A stretch of DNA of 6,600 nucleotides from Bacteroidales bacterium. Its GTDB lineage: Bacteria; Bacteroidota; Bacteroidia; Bacteroidales; P3. Below the pieces are notes generated by a model. That model ran no database searches. It was not told where the DNA came from and worked only from the letters and a program-made list of their open reading frames with translations. The stretch covers positions 1 to 6,600 of the forward strand of contig JAGBSA010000176.1 of assembly GCA_017632095.1 (NCBI GenBank), given 5' to 3'. Both the position numbers and the translations under genes were made by a program. Position 1 is the first letter of the stretch, and each line of letters opens with the position of its first letter. Shown in pieces: positions 1 to 5,799 of this stretch.

Positions 1-324
1 GTAAGAATAGGTGGTGCTGGAATAGGAGGCTTTTTGACTGCAACAGGAGTAGGAACCTTGGCAGCAGAAGGAAAAAGAGTAATCGAAGTTGATGGAAAGG
101 AATACTTATTAGAGTTACCTCTAAGAGCAGATGTTGCATTGATAGGAGCATCTGTTGCAGATAAACACGGCAACCTTATTTACAGAGGAACAAGCCAAAA
201 CTTCAATCCAATGATGGCAACAGCCGCAGACCTAGTTATTGCAGAGGTTAAAGAAACAGTTGATTACATAGCACCAGAAGCAATAAAGACACCTCATTTG
301 TTTGTTGACTACATCGTTAGATAA
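1..324 (+). CDS. atoD: CoA transferase subunit A (AtoD type), C-terminal half; 5' end outside window
   Basis: The frame is open from base 1, so the gene starts upstream; 107 residues are visible out of about 215-220 usual for the family. The stretch GGAGIGGFLTATGVGTL, then EGK, then a xLLELPLRADVALI block and GNLIYRG..NFNPMMATAAD, match the C-terminal half of acetate/butyrate-acetoacetate CoA-transferase subunit A (E. coli AtoD-like) and not subunit B, which carries the catalytic Glu. The enzyme is cytoplasmic and works as an A/B complex. With lysine-fermentation genes directly downstream, the likely reaction is butyryl-CoA + acetoacetate to butyrate + acetoacetyl-CoA, the step that uses up the acetoacetate made by Kce; this substrate choice is inferred from context. 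An internal ATG-like start at 34 is not used, since homology continues before it. Subunit B does not follow it, so it must lie upstream or elsewhere. 58 bases separate it from kal. Confidence 0.9.
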   Translation, partial: VRIGGAGIGGFLTATGVGTLAAEGKRVIEVDGKEYLLELPLRADVALIGASVADKHGNLIYRGTSQNFNPMMATAADLVIAEVKETVDYIAPEAIKTPHLFVDYIVR

Positions 325-382
325 ACATTTGAGCAAAATAAATTGACAAATTGAATATTAAAAAATAAAAAACGAAATAGAT

Positions 383-775
383 ATGGCAGCAAAATCAATG
401 ATAAGAATGAGAATGTCGGCACACGATGCTCATTATGGTGGAAATTTAGTTGACGGAGCAAGAATGTTAAACTTGTTTGGAGACGTAGCAACTGAGCTTT
501 TGATTATCCAAGACGGTGATGAAGGTTTGTTCTGTGCTTATGATAACGTAGAATTCCTTGCACCTGTTTACGCAGGGGACTACATCGAAGCAGTAGGAGA
601 AATAACTCACGTAGGAAACACTTCACGCAAGATGGTGTTTGAAGCAAGAAAAGTTATAGCACCAAGAACCGACATATCAGAATCAGCAGCAGATGTTTTG
701 GCTGAGCCAATCGTTGTTTGTAGAGCAAGCGGTACATGTGTAGTTCCAAAAAATTGTCAAAGAAACAACAAATAA
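383..775 (+). CDS. kal: 3-aminobutyryl-CoA ammonia-lyase (Kal)
   Basis: 130 residues, the usual size for Kal, a small hot-dog-fold enzyme. It removes ammonia from L-3-aminobutyryl-CoA to give crotonyl-CoA in lysine fermentation to butyrate and acetate. The N-terminal block [19 protein letters not shown] (residues 7-25) and the following [14 protein letters not shown] are what I recognise from Kal proteins. The [17 protein letters not shown] segment followed by R.MVFEA is typical of hot-dog thioesterase-like folds. The ATG at 383 is chosen because only a few residues precede the conserved IRMRM block; the ATG at 398 is possible but would leave almost none. There is no clear Shine-Dalgarno, only an A-rich leader (360-377), as is common in Bacteroidota. 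The 325-382 gap shows no convincing terminator or promoter, so it is probably co-transcribed with the CoA transferase. Kce follows after 7 bases. Function is assigned from motif memory and neighbours. Confidence 0.9.
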   Translation: MAAKSMIRMRMSAHDAHYGGNLVDGARMLNLFGDVATELLIIQDGDEGLFCAYDNVEFLAPVYAGDYIEAVGEITHVGNTSRKMVFEARKVIAPRTDISESAADVLAEPIVVCRASGTCVVPKNCQRNNK

Positions 776-782
776 GAAAACG

Positions 783-1616
783 ATGGAAAAACTAATCATA
801 ACAGCAGCTATTTGTGGTGCTGAAGTAACAAAAGAACAAAACCCAGCAGTACCTTACACTGTTGAAGAGATAGTAAGAGAGGCAAAATCAGCAGTTGATG
901 CTGGTGCAGCAATCGTTCACTTGCACGTAAGAGAAGATGATGGTACACCAACACAAAACCATGCTAGATTCCAAGAATGCGAAGAAGCAATCTACAAAGT
1001 TTGTCCTGATGTAATCATAATCCCTTCAACAGGAGGAGCAGTTGGTATGAGCCCAGATGAAAGATTGGATTCAACAAACACAACTCCAATTCCGGAAATG
1101 GCAACTCTTGATTGTGGAACTTGCAACTTTGGAGATGAAATCTTCGATAACACAATGCCAACAATGAGAGCCTTTGGTAAGAGAATGATAGAAAAGGGTA
1201 TAAAACCAGAATACGAATGTTTCGAAATGGGACACTTGGATACAATTCTTACAATGGCTAAAAAAGGAGAAGTACCTGGACATCCAATGCAATTTAACTT
1301 CGTATTAGGAGTTCCTGGTTGTACTCCAGCAACTGTAAGCAACCTTGCATGGATGGTAAACCAAATACCGGCAGATGCAACTTGGACAGTTACAGGAGTA
1401 GGACGTTCAGCCTTCCAAATGGCAGCAGCAGCTATCGCAATGGGAGGAAATGTTAGAGTTGGATTTGAAGACAATATCTATCTATCAAAAGGAGTTAAAG
1501 CAGCATCTAACGGAGAGCTTGTAGCGAAAGTTGTTAGAATTGCAAAGGAACTTGGAAGAGAGATAGCAACTTCAGCAGAAGCAAGAGAAATCTTAGGATT
1601 AAAACCAAGAAAGTAA
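783..1616 (+). CDS. kce: 3-keto-5-aminohexanoate cleavage enzyme (Kce)
   Basis: 277 residues, full length for the BKACE (beta-keto acid cleavage, formerly DUF849) family, a zinc-dependent TIM barrel. Kce condenses 3-keto-5-aminohexanoate with acetyl-CoA and splits it into L-3-aminobutyryl-CoA and acetoacetate. Visible active-site residues fit the known Kce pattern: Glu14 in ICGAEVTK; the zinc ligands His46 and His48 in VHLHVRE; Ser82 in PSTGGAVG; and near the C terminus Arg225 with Glu229-Asp230 in VRVGFEDN, where Glu is the third metal ligand. The ATG at 783 lies 7 bases after the kal stop, with the strand of beta-1 (KLIITAAICG) starting at once, so the start is secure. Kal directly upstream uses its product. 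The neighbouring kal is the main reason for choosing Kce over another BKACE substrate specificity. It is the last gene of the operon and is followed by a terminator. Confidence 0.93.
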   Translation: MEKLIITAAICGAEVTKEQNPAVPYTVEEIVREAKSAVDAGAAIVHLHVREDDGTPTQNHARFQECEEAIYKVCPDVIIIPSTGGAVGMSPDERLDSTNTTPIPEMATLDCGTCNFGDEIFDNTMPTMRAFGKRMIEKGIKPEYECFEMGHLDTILTMAKKGEVPGHPMQFNFVLGVPGCTPATVSNLAWMVNQIPADATWTVTGVGRSAFQMAAAAIAMGGNVRVGFEDNIYLSKGVKAASNGELVAKVVRIAKELGREIATSAEAREILGLKPRK

Positions 1617-1651
1617 ATAAATAATAATATTTTTTTCATAATTAAACTTTC

Positions 1652-1692
1652 TCCGATGTCGTTTGTGAAAACCGCATCGGATTTTTTGTTTT
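1652..1692 (+). terminator. Rho-independent terminator after kce
   Basis: A perfect 7-bp stem TCCGATG (1652-1658) / CATCGGA (1675-1681) can be extended inside by imperfect GTTT/AAAC pairing and is followed at once by TTTTTTGTTTT. It sits 35 bases past the kce stop and ends the lysine-fermentation operon. On the minus strand the hairpin is not followed by a T run, so it does not look like a terminator for the convergent radA. Confidence 0.85.
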
Positions 1693-1718
1693 CACTTATC
1701 ACCAAACAGCAATTAACC

Positions 1719-1823
1719 AAACGAAGTTTCGTTTTTAGAAAACGAAGAAAGGATTTTGCGAAACGAAGAATTAGAAAAATAAAACGAAGTTTCAGCAAAC
1801 TAAAATCAAGGTTTAGTCCACCG
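1719..1823 (+). repeat. Tandem array of five degenerate 21-bp units in the kce-radA gap
   Basis: The 8-mer AAACGAAG occurs at 1719, 1740, 1761 and 1782, each exactly 21 bases after the last, and a variant AAATCAAG follows at 1803, again 21 bases on. The rest of each unit is degenerate: TTTCGTTTTTAGA, AAAGGATTTTGCG, AATTAGAAAAATA, TTTCAGCAAACTA and GTTTAGTCCACCG. The first unit is nearly palindromic (AAACGAA-GT-TTCGTTT). The array lies between two convergent genes. A further, out-of-register unit-like piece lies at 1868-1888 over the radA stop. The remainder of the 1617-1886 gap holds only the kce terminator and AT-rich sequence. Orientation is given for the AAACGAAG strand and is arbitrary. 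Confidence 0.85.
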
Positions 1824-1886
1824 GAAGTTTAGGAACAATCCAGAGAATCATAAATCTGTGAAAAAAGAATCCTTGTTTTAGAAAAT

Positions 1887-3248
1887 CTATTTCAAGATAT
1901 AAGGCAATAATTCGTCAATTCTACCCAATGCAACAACTTCTATATTTTTGCTTGCAAGGATTGGATTTTTCAGGTTGCTTTTTGCGATGTATATTCTTTC
2001 GAATCCCAATTTTGCAGCTTCGTTTATGCGTTGCTCAATTTTGACTACGCCTCTCAATTCGCCACTTAAACCAATTTCTGCGGCAAAACAGTGTTTGCGA
2101 TTGATTGCAACATCTTCTCCAGATGAGATTAAGCCCGCCACAACTGCCAAATCGATTGCAGGATCGGCCACTTTCAAACCTCCAACTATGTTTAAAAATA
2201 CGTCCTTTCCGCCAATCTTCACACCAACCCTTTTTTCCAACACAGCCAAAAGCATACTTAGCCTACGCAAATCAAATCCCGTTGCATTCTTTTGAGCAGA
2301 TGAATAGTAAGAATTTGCAACCAAGGCTTGCGTTTCAATAAACAAAGGTCTGTTGCCTTCAAGCGTAGCTGCGATTGCCGTTCCCGACAAATCATCATTG
2401 CTGTTTGTCATCAGTATTTCTGAGGGATTGCTCACCTGACGCAAGCCATAAGAAAGCATTTCATAGATTCCCAACTCTTGAGTCGAGCCAAAGCGATTCT
2501 TAATCGAACGAACAATTCTATAACCATAGTTTCTCTCTCCCTCAAACTGCAATACGGTATCGACCATGTGCTCTAATATTTTCGGACCTGCAAGAGAACC
2601 GTCCTTGGTTATATGTCCTACGATGATAATTGGCGTAGATGTCTGTTTAGCATAAACTCCTAAGCGTGCAGCGCTTTCTCTTATTTGCGAGATACTGCCA
2701 GCTGAGGAATCAATACTGCATGTTGTCATCGTTTGAATTGAATCTATGATAATGATTTGGGGTTTAACCTCATCGGCTCTTTCAATTACCTCTTCAACAC
2801 AAGTTTCTGTAAGAACATAACAATTACCCCCGCCTTTGTTTATGCGTTCGGCTCTCATCTTTATTTGACTTGCACTTTCTTCTCCGCTGATATAAAGTAC
2901 CCTTTTGTCCTTACAATTTAGTGCAACTTGCAAAAGAAGGGTACTTTTCCCTATTCCGGGCTCCCCTCCTATCAAGACAAGACTGCCAAGAACCAATCCA
3001 CCACCTAAAACCCTATTCAACTCCTCGTCTTTCAAGTCTATACGCTGTTCGCTTGAGCATTCGATATTGCTCATCAACATTGTAACAGACTTAGTGCCGG
3101 TAAGACTTTTGTAATCCTTGCCATTGCTACGGTGAATCACCTCTTGCTCATATGTATTCCAAGCTCCACACTGAGGACACCGCCCTATCCAAACCGCAGA
3201 CTTAGCTCCACATTCTCGACAAAAGAAAGCAGTCTTATCCTTAGCCAT
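1887..3248 (-). CDS. radA: DNA repair protein RadA/Sms
   Basis: 453 residues, the full family length. Domains in order: a four-Cys zinc finger (C10-x2-C13 and C24-x2-C27, FFCRECGAKSAVWIGRCPQCGAWNT in part); a RecA-like ATPase with Walker A GGEPGIGKST (94-103) and Walker B IIIID (165-169); the RadA signature KNRFG (250-254); and a C-terminal Lon-protease-like domain (about 300-453) without the Lon catalytic PxDGPSAG motif, as usual for RadA. RadA is a cytoplasmic hexameric helicase-like ATPase that drives branch migration during homologous recombination and repair. The ATG at 3248 directly precedes the zinc finger and lies 1 base after the upstream stop, so translational coupling with the DUF799 gene is likely. 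It is the last gene of a three-gene minus-strand unit; no good terminator follows it. A long-range inverted match (1871-1880 with 1801-1811) is too loosely spaced to call one. Confidence 0.96.
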   Translation of the reverse strand: MAKDKTAFFCRECGAKSAVWIGRCPQCGAWNTYEQEVIHRSNGKDYKSLTGTKSVTMLMSNIECSSEQRIDLKDEELNRVLGGGLVLGSLVLIGGEPGIGKSTLLLQVALNCKDKRVLYISGEESASQIKMRAERINKGGGNCYVLTETCVEEVIERADEVKPQIIIIDSIQTMTTCSIDSSAGSISQIRESAARLGVYAKQTSTPIIIVGHITKDGSLAGPKILEHMVDTVLQFEGERNYGYRIVRSIKNRFGSTQELGIYEMLSYGLRQVSNPSEILMTNSNDDLSGTAIAATLEGNRPLFIETQALVANSYYSSAQKNATGFDLRRLSMLLAVLEKRVGVKIGGKDVFLNIVGGLKVADPAIDLAVVAGLISSGEDVAINRKHCFAAEIGLSGELRGVVKIEQRINEAAKLGFERIYIAKSNLKNPILASKNIEVVALGRIDELLPYILK

Positions 3249-3249
3249 A

Positions 3250-4080
3250 TTAGCTTGGTTTTACATTAACCTTGTATTTCATATCTTTTTTGTGAGAGAA
3301 CTTCTTTTGGTCTAAAAGATATTCTCTGTGATATGGACCTATTGGAAGGTCAATAAAGGTATAACGTTGCATTTGTTGGCTAATACCCAAATAATGATTT
3401 TCTTTTTTATCTTCAATCAAGCCCTGCTCGCCTTTTGATTTTGTAGGCATCTGTGAGTCATAATTGAAGTCAGCATGACGAGAGAATAAAACATCTCCTG
3501 TTTTTGTGGAAACCAAATCATATTGTGCATTCATATTTACGTTGGTTGTCCACCACTCTTTCTTAACTGTGTAAATTGTAACATACAAAACGGCATCTAC
3601 TCCGTGAGATTTGAGATATTGTTTTGCGTCTTCCTTTTTGCAATATCTTGAATTGAAAGCCGTATCCGCCTTATAATCACACAAAGTCGTAATTGCAGGC
3701 AACACATAATAACCTTTAGTAACAAGTTCCTTGCAGATAGCAACGTAGAACATCTCATCGGCATTTTTTTCTTTGCTTCTGTTCCAAGGATACATAACCA
3801 TGATAGTTTTAGGTTTCTCCTTGTACATCAAATTGTAAGAGATTTCACGCTCTACCTTCTTTGGGACAATCTTATGCCAAGTTCTAATTATGAAATTATC
3901 CTTTTTCTCTTCATTAGATTCTTGTTTCTTTTCCAGCTCTCTTTTTAATTTCTTCTGAGCTTTTTTATCCAAAACGGTAACACTTGTATCCTGTTGTCTA
4001 AGTATTTCTTCTATTTGAGCGTAACCTGTCCCCATAGAAAGGATTACGCATAATAACAAAAACAATAAACCTTTTCTCAT
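3250..4080 (-). CDS. DUF799/GNA1162-type envelope protein
   Basis: 276 residues, longer than the roughly 210-230 usual for the family. Residues 1-22 are a signal peptide (basic start, LLFLLLCVILSM core) ending GTGYA-Q, a signal peptidase I-type site. I see no proper lipobox, although most family members are lipoproteins. Residues about 36-62 form a highly charged Lys/Glu linker. The DUF799 domain then starts with KTIMVMYPWNRS and continues through CKELVTKGYYVLP, a DAVLYVTIY strand and an LVSTKTGDVLFSRHADF strand, matching GNA1162-like proteins in layout. Function is unknown; the fold class resembles periplasmic assembly-type lipoproteins. Its ATG overlaps the stop of the DUF4810 gene by ATGA, the conserved partner order for this pair. 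Family call is from remembered motifs. Confidence 0.8.
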   Translation of the reverse strand: MRKGLLFLLLCVILSMGTGYAQIEEILRQQDTSVTVLDKKAQKKLKRELEKKQESNEEKKDNFIIRTWHKIVPKKVEREISYNLMYKEKPKTIMVMYPWNRSKEKNADEMFYVAICKELVTKGYYVLPAITTLCDYKADTAFNSRYCKKEDAKQYLKSHGVDAVLYVTIYTVKKEWWTTNVNMNAQYDLVSTKTGDVLFSRHADFNYDSQMPTKSKGEQGLIEDKKENHYLGISQQMQRYTFIDLPIGPYHREYLLDQKKFSHKKDMKYKVNVKPS

Positions 4081-4427
4081 AAGCCCAATTTTTGCATTAC
4101 AGATTCAATATAAGTTTTGCTTTCCGGATATGTAACATACTCTTTTTGGAAGTATTGCCTTGCTTCTTCCAACTCTCCTTGTAGATATTTCAAATAAGCA
4201 TAGTCTGCATACGAACCCGGAGGTGGTACATTATTTTCCCCTTTGGGATTTTTCACAATTTTCTCATACGATTTCACAAGTTTCTTTACCTCTTTGCTTT
4301 CCAAATCTTTGTCTGCCTTAGCAAAGAAATACACCGTCTCATCGTAGTCATAGTGAGTGTAAAGCACCTTATTGCAAGAACAAATGCAAATAACACTAAA
4401 CAGAACAAGCAATATATATTTTTTCAT
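4077..4427 (-). CDS. DUF4810 lipoprotein
   Basis: 116 residues. The N terminus MKKYILLVLFSVICICSC is a lipoprotein signal with lipobox I-C-S-C, lipidation predicted on Cys18, placing the mature protein on a periplasmic membrane face. The mature part has the YHYD..VY-like start (HYDYDETVYFF), a helical middle, the VPPPGSYADYAYL segment and a TPR-like pair of helices (GELEEARQYFQKEYVTYPES), matching DUF4810. In other bacteria DUF4810 sits between a CsgG-like gene and a DUF799 gene; here the DUF799 partner overlaps it downstream but the upstream gene is hydF. It is first in the transcription unit, with a promoter 27-58 bases before its ATG. Biochemical role is unknown. Confidence 0.8.
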   Translation of the reverse strand: MKKYILLVLFSVICICSCNKVLYTHYDYDETVYFFAKADKDLESKEVKKLVKSYEKIVKNPKGENNVPPPGSYADYAYLKYLQGELEEARQYFQKEYVTYPESKTYIESVMQKLGL

Positions 4428-4453
4428 CTTAATAATGATTTTCTAAAAACGTT

Positions 4454-4485
4454 CAAAATTACATCTTTTCTTTAAGATGACAAAA
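4454..4485 (-). promoter_or_regulatory. Bacteroidota-type promoter of the DUF4810-DUF799-radA unit
   Basis: Read on the minus strand, TTTTG (4485-4481), a 19-base spacer and TAATTTTG (4461-4454) fit the -33 TTTG / -7 TAnnTTTG consensus of the Bacteroidota primary sigma factor. Transcription should start near 4447, about 20 bases before the ATG. The spacer contains a dyad (see the separate entry), so control by a repressor is possible. It starts 13 bases past the hydF stop. Confidence 0.7.
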
Positions 4486-4500
4486 TTTATCATCATCTTA
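4462..4500 (-). other. Overlapping inverted repeats between hydF stop and the lipoprotein promoter
   Basis: Two inverted repeats share an arm. The first is CATCTT (4462-4467) with AAGATG (4474-4479), 6-bp arms and a 6-base loop, fully inside the promoter spacer. The second is TAAGATGA (4473-4480) with TCATCTTA (4493-4500), perfect 8-bp arms and a 12-base loop, covering the hydF stop codon. Because the middle arm is shared, the two pairings exclude each other in RNA. No T run follows on the minus strand, so this is not an ordinary terminator. It could be an operator or a weak 3'-end structure for hydF mRNA. Confidence 0.5.
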
Positions 4501-5700
4501 TTTGAATATTGCGGTAACTCTATTGAATATACCATTCATATAAGCAATCGCTAAGCCGTAATTGCTAACTGCAATCCCCATATCCAAAGCCGGTTGCAAC
4601 CTTGAATGAATTTGTTTTGCTGTTGCAACACAACCGCCACACTGAATAATCATTGCATATTCCGAAAGTGGTGTTTCAATTTTTGTCAAACCGCTTACAG
4701 CTTCACATTTTATATCTTTGCCAGTGTATTTGCGTATCATCATCGGCAGTTTCACTCTTCCAATATCTTCACATGTAGGTTGATGAGTGCAGCTTTCCAA
4801 CATCAAAACCTTATCGCCGTCTTTCAACTTATCAAGATAAGGAGTACCTTTTAAGTATTGCTCAAATGCACCTTTCATTCTCGATAACAGAACCGAGAAA
4901 CTTGTCAATGGAATTTCATTTGGAACAATCTTGCTTACAAATCCAAAGACCTGAGAGTCGGTAACAATCAAATCAGGTTTGATTCCTTTTTCCTTTAACA
5001 AGCATTCCAATTCGGTTTCTTTGACAACAATACAAATACACGCCTTATCCAAAGCATCTCTTATCGTTTGGACTTGTGGAAGTATCAATCTGCCTTCGGG
5101 AGCTGAAGAGTCTATCGGAGCAACTAAGACAACAATATCCAAAGGCTTCACTATGCCTTGCAGAACTGTGCGTTTCTCAACTTCAAATGAAGAAAGAACA
5201 TCTTTTAATTTGCTTGAAATTTGCAACATCTGTTCCTTAGAATGATCTTCCAAAACAAGAAGCTGACTATTTGTCAATTCAGCAACTTGTTTCTTTGTTT
5301 GTTCAGTAGCCTTTTCCACATCTTGTTTATTGTAAACAACTATGCAAGGAACAGAAAGGGATTTACATTGTTCCAAAAAGTCTTTTTCAATATCCCCTAC
5401 TTTGTTTTCGCTTATCACAAGCACAGCCGCATCGACCAAAGTCAAGGCATGCTTACTGCTTTTCACTCTCTGTTCTCCCAAAACGGTATTATCGTCAAGT
5501 CCTGCGGTGTCTAAGAGTACCACTGCACCAACTCCATACAGTTCAATACTCTTTTTAACAACGTCAGTCGTCGTTCCGCTTTGTGCAGACACTATTGAGA
5601 TTTCTTGATTTGTCAAAGCATTTATCAGACTGCTCTTTCCGACATTACATCTTCCGAAAAAGCCTATATGTTTTCTGTTTTCCTTAGTTTTGTTTTCCAT
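4498..5700 (-). CDS. hydF: [FeFe]-hydrogenase maturation GTPase HydF
   Basis: 400 residues, full length. The N-terminal GTPase domain has G1 GRCNVGKSS (16-24), a Thr-rich G2 (GTTTD, 42-46), G3 DTAG (64-67) and G4 NKQD (124-127). A dimerisation domain follows (VDIVVLVAPIDSSAPEGRLILPQVQ-like region, about 185-300; here it reads LDIVVLV). The C-terminal cluster domain has C304-T-H306, then 46 residues, then Q353-C354-G-G-C357. HydF is the cytoplasmic scaffold that receives the diiron subcluster built by the radical-SAM enzymes HydE and HydG and delivers it to apo-HydA. The odd point is Gln353 where the family motif CxH-x(46-53)-HCxxC has His; the three Cys and the CxH His remain. HydE, HydG and a hydrogenase are not in this window. 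The ATG at 5700 is the only one placing G1 near the N terminus as usual. Its own promoter lies upstream. Confidence 0.95.
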   Translation of the reverse strand: MENKTKENRKHIGFFGRCNVGKSSLINALTNQEISIVSAQSGTTTDVVKKSIELYGVGAVVLLDTAGLDDNTVLGEQRVKSSKHALTLVDAAVLVISENKVGDIEKDFLEQCKSLSVPCIVVYNKQDVEKATEQTKKQVAELTNSQLLVLEDHSKEQMLQISSKLKDVLSSFEVEKRTVLQGIVKPLDIVVLVAPIDSSAPEGRLILPQVQTIRDALDKACICIVVKETELECLLKEKGIKPDLIVTDSQVFGFVSKIVPNEIPLTSFSVLLSRMKGAFEQYLKGTPYLDKLKDGDKVLMLESCTHQPTCEDIGRVKLPMMIRKYTGKDIKCEAVSGLTKIETPLSEYAMIIQCGGCVATAKQIHSRLQPALDMGIAVSNYGLAIAYMNGIFNRVTAIFK

Positions 5701-5750
5701 ATCAATTGATTGTTTTTTGCGTTTCGATTATATCAATCCTTTGAATCGAA
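5701..5750 (-). promoter_or_regulatory. Structured leader of hydF
   Basis: Between the predicted hydF start site (about 5755) and its ATG lie two symmetric elements. ATCAATTGAT (5701-5710) is a perfect 10-base palindrome touching the start codon, where a ribosome-binding site would be. TTCGATT (5723-5729) pairs with AATCGAA (5744-5750) around a 14-base loop. Either could be a protein-binding dyad or RNA structure limiting translation. There is no recognised riboswitch class. AT-rich sequence makes chance symmetry plausible. Confidence 0.35.
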
Positions 5751-5761
5751 CGAATTTTCTG

Positions 5762-5795
5762 CAAAGTTAATAAATCCATTTCTAATTCACAAAAA
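5762..5795 (-). promoter_or_regulatory. Bacteroidota-type promoter of hydF
   Basis: On the minus strand TTTTTG (5795-5790), a 20-base spacer and TAACTTTG (5769-5762) match the -33/-7 consensus closely, followed by CA. Start near 5755 gives a leader of about 55 bases before the hydF ATG at 5700. The promoter follows straight on from the 21-bp repeat array, so the array sits just upstream of its -33 box. Confidence 0.75.
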
Positions 5796-5799
5796 TAGA

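Noticed and set aside
325..382. Possible internal promoter before kal
   Set aside because: AT-rich, but no TAnnTTTG box with a correctly spaced upstream TTTG.
992..1474. 160-residue open frame antisense to kce
   Set aside because: Lies entirely within kce, whose product has full active-site motifs; the antisense peptide shows no domain.
1478..1798. Minus-strand open frame spanning the kce end, its terminator and the first repeat array
   Set aside because: Overlaps kce and runs across a terminator; its repeats in sequence are explained by the 21-bp period.
1719..1823. CRISPR array
   Set aside because: The period is 21 bases with no constant-repeat/variable-spacer pattern of CRISPR size, units are degenerate, and no cas gene is present.
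1801..1880. radA terminator formed by TAAAATCAAGG (1801-1811) and CCTTGTTTTA (1871-1880)
   Set aside because: The loop would be 59 bases with a bulge in the stem, and no clean T run follows on the minus strand.
5221..5608. Two plus-strand open frames of about 90 residues within hydF
   Set aside because: Shadows of hydF, whose GTPase motifs are encoded on the opposite strand over the same bases.
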